NCBI GenBank assembly: GCA_947044365.1
Contig: OX345636.1
Span: 42,105,537-42,169,536 of the forward strand
Direction of reading: 5' to 3'
DNA length: 64,000 nucleotides
From: Petrosia ficiformis
Lineage: Eukaryota; Porifera; Demospongiae; Haplosclerida; Petrosiidae
Shown here: piece after piece, positions 55,356 through 58,900 of the stretch
How positions within the stretch are numbered: position 1 is the stretch's first letter
Layout: each line of letters begins with the position of its first letter
The notes under the pieces: model-generated
What the model saw: only the letters and a program-made list of their open reading frames with translations
Database searches by the model: none
Told to the model about the DNA's origin: nothing
Made by a program: the position numbers and the translations under genes

Positions 55356-55695
55356 TTTTTGGAAGCTTTAATCATATTTATATCCAGAGGTTAGACTCTA
55401 CAATATCTGAAAGGCTTATCTGAATTAGTTTGGGCTAGCTATAATAGTATCATAAATATTATAATTATTATACTTATATATCGCAATAGATGAATACAAT
55501 TATATAATCATGCATAATTGTTGTATCATGAATAAGTCATACTGTACTACAATTAACCAAACACACAACCTTGTTATTGAACACGTTTTAATTTATAGCA
55601 ACACAAACACAAACATACTCACTTGTACAAGGAGAGGGTAGAATAAAACAACAGGCTAATATCGACAAAGACACACTGAAAACAGCTGTAGCCAT
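13942..55695 (-). CDS. ADAM10: ADAM10-type disintegrin metalloprotease
   Basis: Minus strand. Exons: 55695-55623, 51488-51347, 48652-48528, 43736-43637, 42132-41985, 41296-41105, 35711-35447, 21592-21441, 20757-20595, 19445-19277, 18246-about 18150, 16402-16295, 14460-13942. All have GT-AG sites and matching phases, except the donor of the eleventh exon, where no normal site falls at the expected codon. About 750 residues, close to the 748 of human ADAM10. Order: signal peptide ([16 protein letters not shown]); prodomain with HRVRRS near residue 55; catalytic domain with [15 protein letters not shown] near 390 (three zinc-binding His, catalytic Glu), the last His starting exon 9; Cys-rich disintegrin domain (CNGTSC, SDCA, CNGS); membrane segment ([19 protein letters not shown]); basic tail ending QMDPYR. 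The family sheds Notch, ephrins and other surface proteins at the plasma membrane. A GTAAGT overlaps the stop codon, so a further exon is possible. Introns reach 14 kb and are full of repeats. Confidence 0.92.
14913..15382. mobile_element. MITE family A copy (CATCCCTATGATTGCTTT ends)
   Basis: About 470 bp bounded by CATCCCTATGATTGCTTT and its near complement AAAGCAATCATAGGGATGG. Shared internal blocks are TAATCATGGCTGACTTTATCA, TTATTTTGATTATCTACTC, CCATTAATTGACCGAGCCCC and GTGACACAAACATATATA. Further copies lie at 45010-45425, 61150-61925 and 63205-63942, with partial ones at 40299-40535 (reversed), 51031-51243 and 56461-56667. No coding capacity. The exact element ends and target duplication are unclear. 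Confidence 0.75.
15541..15706. mobile_element. MITE family B copy (CAGTGTTACCCC ends)
   Basis: Runs from CAGTGTTACCCCCC to CCTGGGGGTAACACTG, 166 bp, with terminal inverted repeats of hAT style (CAGTG...CACTG). The related copy near 39330 starts CAGTGTTTCCACC. The copy at 48943-49338 starts GTGTTTCCCC and ends GGGGGAAACACTG. All share GGTGGTACCATGG / CCATGGTATCA, ACTCCCCCACC and GATGCACT blocks. The 8-bp flanks do not match convincingly. Confidence 0.7.
17187..17890. repeat. 44-bp minisatellite, about 16 copies
   Basis: The unit is CAATCTGGTCTCCAGGGAGA then GCAACTAGTGCTCCACCCACATAC. The array lies in an ADAM10 intron between exons 11 and 12. Variant positions (CCAGGG/CCATGG/CCAGGA, GTGCTC/GTCCTC) recur along the array, suggesting block duplication. 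GC content is clearly higher than the surroundings. Confidence 0.95.
18436..18690. mobile_element. MITE family C copy (AAAGGTCGTTCACGTTCAC end)
   Basis: About 250 bp with blocks GTTCATAACTTTAGTTTGGA, TATTGAGTTACAGT, AACCTTATGACATTAAACTA and AAATTTGAGGTCAT. Other copies in either orientation: 19857-20105, 21926-22118, 37710-37935 with a duplicate at 38187-38380, 40079-40200 and 40785-40925. All lie inside ADAM10 introns. One end reads like the reverse complement of the other (GTTCACATTCACGATGAC / GGTCGTTCACGTTCACC). No coding capacity. Confidence 0.7.
18750..19152. mobile_element. hAT-type MITE (TAGGGCTGGGAAAA family)
   Basis: Starts TAGGGCTGGGAAAAGATTC and ends TTTTGTCCCAGCCCTG. It is a close relative of 47803-48220, which keeps a perfect 8-bp target duplication. 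Shared internal blocks are GAAGCTAAATTTCTCCTTTCGAAGC (first bases at about 18802) and CATTTTTGCTGACGAAGCTT. It lies in an ADAM10 intron, close to exon 10. No open frame of its own. Confidence 0.75.
19515..19815. repeat. ACATGTAC-based minisatellite, 36-60 bp units
   Basis: Repeats of ACAGTACATGTACATTAGTA followed by ATACTAGTACATGTAC, with a longer variant carrying ATTATAATACACAT. Lies about 70 bp upstream of ADAM10 exon 10 in sense orientation. Confidence 0.9.
20741..21062. repeat. Minisatellite containing the ADAM10 exon 9 acceptor, 4 copies
   Basis: On the minus strand each unit of about 87-107 bp carries CCTTTATTTATTCAG|CATGATCC, the branch and acceptor region plus about 24 nt of the start of exon 9. 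Acceptor-like AG dinucleotides precede positions 20757 (true), about 20848, 20935 and 21042. CA/TG dinucleotide runs of different length separate the copies. The extra copies lie in the intron upstream of the true acceptor. Confidence 0.9.
21299..21372. repeat. TATACATG microsatellite
   Basis: About seven units of TATACATG beside the donor of ADAM10 exon 8. Confidence 0.9.
22120..24062 (+). mobile_element. BED-finger hAT transposon, left end missing
   Basis: Spans the transposase relic plus about 220 bp of 3' sequence ending ACATCCGTTTCAGCCTTA, the likely right terminus. A matching left terminus (TAAGGCTGAAAC...) was not found. The sequence instead switches at about 22118 from a truncated family C MITE to the BED-finger coding region, so the 5' end is lost or replaced. 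It lies antisense in ADAM10 intron 7. Confidence 0.75.
22125..23843 (+). pseudogene. hAT transposase (BED finger, ZBED-like), broken
   Basis: A BED-type zinc finger (CKLC ... HLHSKH) is at about 22165-22245 with a frameshift between its Cys and His pairs. A TAA follows near 22322. The main frame then runs from about 22325 to the stop at 23843, interrupted only by an in-frame TAG at 23208-23210. Recognised motifs: [16 protein letters not shown] (first catalytic Asp), VHDNASNM (second), [11 protein letters not shown], and the C-terminal hATC dimerisation block ([14 protein letters not shown] ... [18 protein letters not shown]). In active hAT enzymes these make a DDE/RNase H-fold transposase. 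Here one frameshift and two stops make it inactive, but the decay is light, suggesting recent activity. Confidence 0.9.
24275..24397. repeat. 61-bp direct tandem duplication
   Basis: Two copies of GTCACTGATAGGGTCCACTA followed by CAGCATGGATATATTGAATA and CCCTAAAGGATACTGTCATGT, differing at a few bases. Confidence 0.85.
24639..24854 (+). other. Short open frame, possibly an element fragment
   Basis: A 71-residue frame starting [15 protein letters not shown], with [16 protein letters not shown] and a final CHMCD motif. It has a more coding-like composition than its surroundings and a CxxC that could be half of a zinc ribbon. I do not recognise the family. It sits in an ADAM10 intron between the hAT relic and the satellite, antisense to ADAM10. 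It is most likely a piece of a mobile element; a host exon is less likely. Confidence 0.3.
25757..28650. repeat. About 166-bp satellite with higher-order repeats
   Basis: About 17 monomers, each containing ATATGATACTACTGGTATAA, GAAGAGGTCC, AAGGAGGTAAAAGACCCAAG, TGTGCTGAAACATTGTTTTC and a T-run. Monomer classes recur in fixed order, giving a 4-monomer (665 bp) higher-order unit. Identical segments start at 26022 and 26687. Larger and smaller steps of 998 bp (to 27685) and 495 bp (to 28180) follow, i.e. six and three monomers. Sequence at 24455-24560 looks like a diverged monomer edge. The array is in ADAM10 intron 7. Confidence 0.92.
29143..31371 (+). pseudogene. Ty3/gypsy retrotransposon pol, internally deleted
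   Basis: Coding remnants in order: a post-protease/linker region (29143-29853); reverse transcriptase ([41 protein letters not shown], and the catalytic VYLDDVIV near 30200), broken by a frameshift near 29830 and stops near 29900, 30066 and 30189; then an abrupt jump near 30300 that removes the RT thumb and all of RNase H. The integrase follows ([25 protein letters not shown] carrying the D, D, E triad), and a C-terminal chromatin-tether region with [12 protein letters not shown] (GPY/F module). Gag and the protease active site are missing. The order RT then integrase defines Ty3/gypsy. Not functional. Confidence 0.9.
31368..31672 (+). mobile_element. Probable 3' LTR of the Ty3/gypsy relic
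   Basis: Follows pol directly. It contains a TATA-like CCTATATAAGC (about 31570) and a T-rich stretch, as expected for an LTR promoter. No matching 5' LTR was seen before 29143, so the boundaries are approximate. Confidence 0.45.
31673..32786. other. ADAM10 intron, no feature recognised
   Basis: Mixed AT-rich sequence with a small imperfect palindrome (GGGGACCTGCTGC / GCAGGTCCC near 31920-31955), a short TA run at 32135-32150 and scattered ACATGTAC motifs. I see no exon, RNA gene or transposon coding region. Confidence 0.4.
32787..33150. mobile_element. Short inverted copy of the GGCTTAGAAAA minisatellite element
   Basis: Reverse-complement relative of 44200-45605. It starts CCATTCCCGGTTCTCAAGAC, passes through eight or so units of TAAGTCATTGTGGCTG, and ends with GCTTGTTTGTTTGTTGAG, GCTAGCATGCTAGA and TTTTCATGTACATGTA. 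The same flank-core-flank order in both places shows a dispersed element with an expandable minisatellite core. Confidence 0.75.
33415..35305 (+). mobile_element. hAT transposon encoding a degraded zinc-finger transposase
   Basis: The ends are CAGTGTTCTCCCCAGG and CCTGGGGAGAACCCTG. They are flanked by GCATTATG (33407-33414) and GCATACTG (35306-35313), an 8-bp duplication with two changes. Inside are four broken frames: a TTF/BED-like finger ([19 protein letters not shown]; 33564-33854), 33858-34091, a helical region (34055-34378), and a C-terminal hATC-type region (34396-35049) with [20 protein letters not shown]. This resembles the ZNF862/KIAA1586-type branch of hAT. The catalytic RNase H core appears largely missing, besides frameshifts and stops, so it is a dead copy. 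It lies in ADAM10 intron 7, near exon 7. Confidence 0.85.
35743..37062. repeat. 24/30-bp minisatellite, about 50 copies
   Basis: The unit is GATTGATGTTTACATGTACATGTA; a 30-bp form has one more ACATGT. It starts about 30 bp beyond the acceptor of ADAM10 exon 7, so it occupies the 3' part of the preceding intron in the sense direction. Since 24 and 30 are multiples of three, a 494-codon artefact frame (Met-Phe-Thr-Cys-Thr-Cys-Arg-Leu repeats) crosses it. Confidence 0.97.
37199..38412. repeat. Nested direct duplication in an ADAM10 intron
   Basis: 37199-37391 recurs almost base for base at 37986-38177 (GTTTTAAACTAAATGACCCC, ACCCCGATTACTCAAGATCA). 37760-37980 recurs at 38195-38412 (TAATGTCATAAGATTAATAT, ATTTTAAAATGGTACAGATT). 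The very low divergence points to a recent two-step segmental duplication that includes a family C MITE. Confidence 0.85.
38427..38550 (-). mobile_element. 3' part of a probable tRNA-derived SINE
   Basis: Read on the minus strand: a B-box-like T-arm (GTGGGTTCGAATCCCAC), then CTGAGGCAACTCTCATTTTT, then GCCTCAGGTGTC, then a (TTTC)n tail. The 5' A-box half is absent. CACCTGAGGC and GCCTCAGGTG can form a hairpin. The same 3' part recurs at 48377-48478, and a shorter GAAA tract lies at 50705-50735. Confidence 0.6.
38876..39039. mobile_element. hAT-type MITE (CAGGGGTGTGGAAAC ends)
   Basis: The ends are CAGGGGTGTGGAAAC and GTTTCCACACCCCTG, 164 bp. Internal blocks GCCGGACATTTTGGCC, TTGTCCTG and CGGACAATGTCCTACATGAC recur in diverged, reverse-oriented copies at about 13185-13350 and 21660-21800. 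Flanks CATGTACA and GATGTACA are nearly identical 8-mers but sit in ACATGTAC-rich DNA, so they are weak evidence. Confidence 0.75.
39331..39510. mobile_element. MITE family B copy, right end diverged
   Basis: Starts CAGTGTTTCCACCAAAGGGT and shares GGTACCATGGAACTCCCCCACC (split about 39347) and ACTGATGCACTCCA with 15541-15706. A possible displaced right end (TTGGGGAAAACACTG) lies at 39917-39932, with 39655-39790 inserted between. Confidence 0.55.
39655..39792. repeat. About 66-bp direct tandem duplication
   Basis: Two copies of GTGAAGCATAGAGATGA followed by GAAACCTCTCTGAAGGTATGAG, plus a third partial GTGAAGCTTTT. Confidence 0.85.
40299..40748. mobile_element. Reversed, partial MITE family A copy with internal 43-bp tandem repeat
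   Basis: 40299-40535 is the reverse complement of family A (AATTAATGGG, AGCTAGCTATT, AATCAAAATAATAACTATAATAGG across 40508-40532). 40536-40748 is five identical 43-bp units (TCATGTTTCAGGCATGACTA / CTGAATGCTGAACACCACAAATG). The repeated unit is the family A segment that in other copies occurs once (GTCCAGCATTCAGTAATCATG reversed). Confidence 0.8.
41428..41788. mobile_element. hAT-type MITE with perfect 8-bp target duplication
   Basis: Starts TAGGGCTGCAACGAATATTC and ends TTCATTGCAGCTCTA, flanked by ATGTACAT at 41420-41427 and 41789-41796. 361 bp, non-coding. A diverged partial relative begins near 43989 (AGGGATGAAATGAATATTC). It lies between ADAM10 exons 6 and 5. Confidence 0.85.
41820..41881 (-). 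other. Intronic duplicate of the end of ADAM10 exon 5
   Basis: ACACCTGAATTAGTGCTAAT GATCTTTG matches the 3' end of exon 5 and its donor (41981-42020), with several changes and a small ACATGTA insertion. It therefore places a second CAG|GTGT-type donor about 160 bp into the following intron. Non-coding relic. Confidence 0.7.
42715..43636. repeat. Minisatellite containing the ADAM10 exon 4 donor, 15 copies
   Basis: Units of about 55-80 bp. On the sense (minus) strand each carries CAAGTAACAG|GTTTGTAAGC, i.e. the last 10 nt of exon 4 plus its 5' splice site. The true site is at 43637/43636. On the plus strand 13 units also contain ACAG|GTAAGTG, a perfect 5' splice consensus on the antisense strand. 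The array fills the start of the intron immediately after exon 4. Confidence 0.93.
43760..43917. repeat. About 21-bp minisatellite
   Basis: Six to seven units of GATAGATGATGGACATATG, directly upstream (sense) of the ADAM10 exon 4 acceptor. Exon 4 is therefore bracketed by two different tandem arrays. Confidence 0.9.
44200..45605. mobile_element. Dispersed element with GGCTTAGAAAA minisatellite core
   Basis: The left flank has CAGCATGCTAGTAAAAGGC and ACAAACAAACAAGCAGCC. The core consists of some thirty units of CAGCCACAATGGCTTAGAAA in 14-29 bp spacing (44298-45008 and 45428-45530). The right flank carries a duplicated GCCCAGTCTTGAGAACCGGGAA (22-mer beginning about 45551 and 45580). The same order, inverted and shorter, is at 32787-33150. 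It is interrupted by a family A MITE at 45010-45425. A conserved flank with variable internal tandem repeats recalls non-autonomous Helitron-like elements, but I cannot show Helitron ends. Confidence 0.7.
45010..45425. mobile_element. MITE family A copy inside the minisatellite element
   Basis: Begins AACAAGTGTATATAGAGAAA and ends AAAGCAATCATAGACATGG, with the shared blocks listed for 14913-15382. The GGCTTAGAAAA repeats resume on both sides, so it inserted after the minisatellite expanded. Confidence 0.8.
46744..47735. repeat. About 110-130-bp minisatellite, 9 copies
   Basis: The unit contains GATGGGATGGATAAGTGGT, GGACAGATGGATTAATAGAT, a variable number of ATGGATCAAT, then AGTAGTGTACATGTGTAAAT and AAGTACATTTAAATACATGG. 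The inner 12-bp motif (ATAGATGGATCA) varies in copy number from unit to unit, a repeat within a repeat. ADAM10 intron 3. Confidence 0.93.
47803..48220. mobile_element. hAT-type MITE with perfect 8-bp target duplication
   Basis: Begins TAGGGCTGGGAAAAAGGTTC and ends TTCGTCCCAGCCCTA, flanked by ATTTAAAC at 47795-47802 and 48221-48228. 418 bp. Sister copy at 18750-19152. It inserted beside the 46744-47735 array, whose unit also contains ATTTAAATACATGG. Confidence 0.88.
48377..48478 (-). mobile_element. SINE 3' fragment with TTTC tail
   Basis: On the minus strand: CACCTGAGGCAACTCATATC, then GCTTCAGGTGTC, then (TTTC)n. Same family as 38427-38550 but without the T-arm. It lies about 50 bp from ADAM10 exon 3. 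Confidence 0.6.
48943..49338. mobile_element. MITE family B copy split by an ACATGTAC array
   Basis: Left half 48943-49130 (GTGTTTCCCCAGGATAAAAT ... GGGGGAGTGCCATGG); right end 49322-49338 (CCAAAGGGGGAAACACTG). Between them is a 190-bp array of ACATGTACATGTATATATGT that is absent from the other copies. It shows minisatellite growth inside a transposon. Confidence 0.65.
49340..51030. other. ADAM10 intron rich in ACATGTAC, no gene
   Basis: Scattered and clustered TACATGTA palindromes, a second GTATATATACATGT array (49340-49420), a 48-bp direct repeat (ACATGTATGACTGCTTCTTC at about 50392 and 50437) and a GAAA tract at 50705-50735. No coding exon or RNA gene is seen. Confidence 0.6.
51031..51243. 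mobile_element. MITE family A, right-hand part only
   Basis: Shares TTTTACACGCCACGCCCATT, AATTGACAAACCC, GTGACACAAACATATATACA and GGAAAGCAATTATA with family A. The left third is replaced by other sequence. It contains a C9 homopolymer run at about 51107-51117. About 100 bp from ADAM10 exon 2. Confidence 0.65.
51525..52165. repeat. 70-115-bp minisatellite, about 8 copies
   Basis: The unit contains TATTGGACAATACATATACA, GTAACATATACAATGAACAT and CATCTGTACAGGGTATGTAC. It starts about 40 bp upstream (sense) of the ADAM10 exon 2 acceptor. Many overlapping open frames here are repeat artefacts. Confidence 0.92.
52387..52700. repeat. 43-bp minisatellite, 7 copies
   Basis: Near-identical units of ACATGTACAAGTATCTGTAG followed by AATTATACACACAATGTACACAT. 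ADAM10 intron 1. Confidence 0.95.
53400..53840. repeat. Variable minisatellite of AATTGTAGGCAAGG and ACATGTAC
   Basis: Units of 25-45 bp: AATTGCAGGCAAGGAACATG or AATTGTAGGCAAGGTACATG, then a variable number of TACATG and sometimes ATAATTATAGCTACAAG. Irregular spacing. ADAM10 intron 1. Confidence 0.9.
53965..54215. repeat. ACTATAACTAA-type dispersed repeat
   Basis: AT-rich sequence built from AACTATAACTAA and TTTAGTTAA motifs. Similar stretches occur at about 15785-16010, 38563-38860 and 39950-40080. Internally inverted and probably an old non-autonomous element. Origin not recognised. Confidence 0.5.
55297..55352. repeat. TA dinucleotide microsatellite
   Basis: Nearly pure (TA)n of about 28 units. 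54216-55296, on its left, holds nothing I can name apart from a short TAGGGTTAGGG stretch at 54321. Confidence 0.95.
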
Positions 55696-55886
55696 AACTT
55701 CTTACCAGTTACTACACGTTATTGGATACGTTACGTAATGCACAGTATTGTTAGTTCGTGACGTCATTGGTTTAATTAATAATTATAATTTATGTGTAAC
55801 TTGGGTGTGTCTCATGTATGTTTGTAATTTGGGTGTGGCTCGGTCCTGCAAACTTTCTCTCAGAAAAGGCGAAGGAAAATTTATAG
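55696..55886. promoter_or_regulatory. Bidirectional promoter between ADAM10 and filamin
   Basis: The two start codons are 292 bp apart and point away from each other. Between them are a perfect CRE (TGACGTCA, 55759-55766) overlapping an inverted CCAAT box (ATTGG, 55766-55770), a second ATTGG near 55722, and a CACCC-type box GGGTGTGGCT (55831-55840). No convincing TATA box. CRE and CCAAT motifs are common in divergent TATA-less promoters; their use here is inferred. Confidence 0.6.
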
Positions 55887-55947
55887 GTGAGTTATGCCAA
55901 GAAACCTAACTACTACTGTTTCAAACAACTCCTTTTTATTCCACCAG
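55887..55947 (+). other. Putative 61-bp intron in the filamin 5' untranslated region
   Basis: TTATAG|GTGAGT at 55886/55887 and a pyrimidine-rich stretch ending CCACCAG at 55947. This would give a short non-coding first exon ending at 55886 and a second exon starting at 55948, 40 bp before the ATG. Confidence 0.55.
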
Positions 55948-55987
55948 ATTGGTTCTCAATTCCACTCTCAAGTCATTCTGTACTAAA

Positions 55988-58900
55988 ATGGCAAACCAAG
56001 TTAATTCTAGTTGGAAGATGATCCAACAAAAGACCTTTACAAATTGGTTCAACGATCGTCTACGTGGAAATCTGAAAGTTGGAAAACTGAGAGTTGACGA
56101 TCTAGAAACAGATTTGTGTGATGGTCTACTTCTAATAAACCTAATGGAACAGCTAGCAAAACCTCGTAAAGTCGGTCGATACAACAAGGTTTGCAACAAC
56201 AAGCTACAAAGTATTGAGAATCTTGGTATAGTACTGAGATTCATTGCATCAGAGAATATAAAGCTTGTTAATATCGGTGAGTCTTATTGCAAATACAGAA
56301 TGCACCTTCAATACTGAATTACCCAATCATACACTAGTCAGATAGCAAATCTGACCAATTGTTTTAGTCGCATTAAAAAATATTGTATGTATATATACAA
56401 TTATAAAATCACAGAGCCCACTAAATTTTAACCTATCATAATCATATATTGGGTAAAAACATATCTCTATGATTGCGTTGCGACTTTCTAATATCACAAC
56501 CTACTATAACTTTTTTATTCTACTTGTTGTTTAATGGTTGTTGTATGACCTTTCCAATATTTCTGCTATAGCAGCAATTACAGATTGCACACAAATTAAT
56601 TTTAAAATAATGGATTTTTACAACCTCGTGGAAACCGATCATAGGGATCATTAGCCCTGCAGGCCATATTTTGAATACATAAGAGCCAAATATTACAAAT
56701 GATTAACTGGGAATCAATAATTCATTTCTATAACTTAAAACCTAATTATCAATATTATACTTAATTCTTTCATTATATATTCAGGTCCGGAAGATATATA
56801 TGGTCAGAATCTCAAACTAATTCTTGGATTAGTGTGGACCTTGATTTGCCATTATCAGATACGCAGTACAGGTCGTGGGTTAACAACGAAACAAGCATTA
56901 AAAGAGTGGCTACATACTCTTGTGCCAGAATACAATATTCATAATTTCAACACAGATTGGAATGATGGCCGACCATTATGTGGGCTCGTTGATCGACTTC
57001 AACCTGGACTTTGTCCAAACCATTTGTCGCTTAATCCCAACGATAGCTTAGAGAATTGTAAACTTGGAATGGAATTGGCTGAGAAGCATTTCGATGTCCC
57101 AATGATCCTTGATCCAGAAGATTTAAATAATCCCGACGTTGATGATCTCAGTGTCATGACCTACATTTCCTACTTCTTTACCCCTGCCATGGAGCAGCTA
57201 TTGAACTGGATTAGGCAAAAGATTCCAGGGAAAAAAATCAATAATCTTTCCACTGACTGGAATGACGGGACCAACCTGGCAGCACTCCTGGATTCTTGTC
57301 ACCCTGGCCTTTGTCCAGACAAAGATCAGATGGATCCACACAATGCCTTAGATAACCTTGAAAAGTGTGTTAAGCTTGCACAAACCCGACTTAACATTAT
57401 TTGCCCAGTAGCCCCAAAAACGCTCTCTGACCCAAAAGTTGATGAAATTGTTGTAGCAACCTATCTCAGCCGATTTAAGTATGCAAAAGTATTAGCAAGC
57501 GCTGATGATTTGGTTGCATCCAAGCCAAAATATCCATATGGAGCTGCCATAGTTCGAAAACCTGTGGAATTTCAGCTTGAATTAGGAGACAATCCAGAGC
57601 TAGCACTTGGTCATCTTAAAATGACTGTTACGGGGCCGCATGCACAAGCAGTTGTCGAGATTGACAAACCAGAGCAAGGAAAGGCAGTAGCCAGATTTAT
57701 TCCAACCGAGAGTGGGAAGTTTCTTGTATCTGGTACTCTCAACGATGAAAATATTTCCGGTTGTCCTTTTGAAATTCCTGTTGTTGATCCTGATAAATGG
57801 AAGTTCAAGAATGGCCCTCCAGAATTTTTACAGGTAAATAAACCTGTCGATTTGGAAGTAGAAGGAGATGCACATGGTGGGTTACCACAGATCTCTTGTG
57901 AGATTTTGAATGACAAAGATTCCCAAAAACCAGACAAAAAAGACTCCACGAATGATAATAATGGAACTCCAAAGAACAATCGACACAGTTCAGCAGAAGA
58001 ATCAGATGAAGGCGATGATAAAGGAAAGTATTCGTTAACAGGACTGGATTCAGAGACAGTTGGTACTGTTGGAGAGCCATTTCATTTTAACTTAGACATT
58101 GGAGATACTGATGATAGTGAAGATGAAAAACCTGTCTTTGAGATTGAGGGACCTTCTAAAGCTTTCACTCCAGAGACAGAAGAGCACACTGATAACAACT
58201 ATACTGTCAGCTTCACTCCGGAAGAAGTTGGGCCACATCAAATTGTTGTCTCACTTGGTGGTGAGCAAACGTCTGGAAGTCCGTATACAATTACAGTTAT
58301 AAATCCTGAACCAGAAATAGAAGAATCAGTTGATACATGCAGTGGCAGTGAAGCAGAGATGAATGATGAAGCAGACTTCGTTGATGTCGATGTTTCTCGA
58401 TTAGAACCTGGTAAATACAATATATCTCTCACACCCACAGATATCGGTAAAGTAGAAGGCCAAGTCACAATTGGTGGTAAGCATGTAAACCAAAGCCCTT
58501 TTAAAGTGTTAGTTTGTGACACTGCTAAGTGTTACGTTAGTGGGTTGGAAAATGACGTGCGACGTACGGGCGAACCAATTAGCTTTGTTGTGCATACCAA
58601 AGATGCTGGAGAAGATATACCTCATGTTGATCCCCAAGGACCAACCACTAAATACAAGCCAAATATAGTAGAAGATAATAAGGACAAATACACTGTTACA
58701 TTTACGCCGACAGAAAATGGAAAGCATGAAGTTCCAGTTTTTTTTGGAGGAGAGCATGTTGACGGTAGCCCTTTCACAATTGAAGTTGGTGATTCTGTTG
58801 ATTCTGGCATTATATCTAACATTCCAGAATACTTGCAAGTTGAGACACCATGTTCTTTGGATATTATTGGAGCTGCAAGATCGCCAGAAGAGTTCAAGTG

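Noticed and set aside
13942..55695. ACATGTAC as an array of p53-family half sites (CATG core)
   Set aside because: The core fits loosely, but the flanking purine/pyrimidine rule is mostly not met, and a tandem-repeat origin explains the density.
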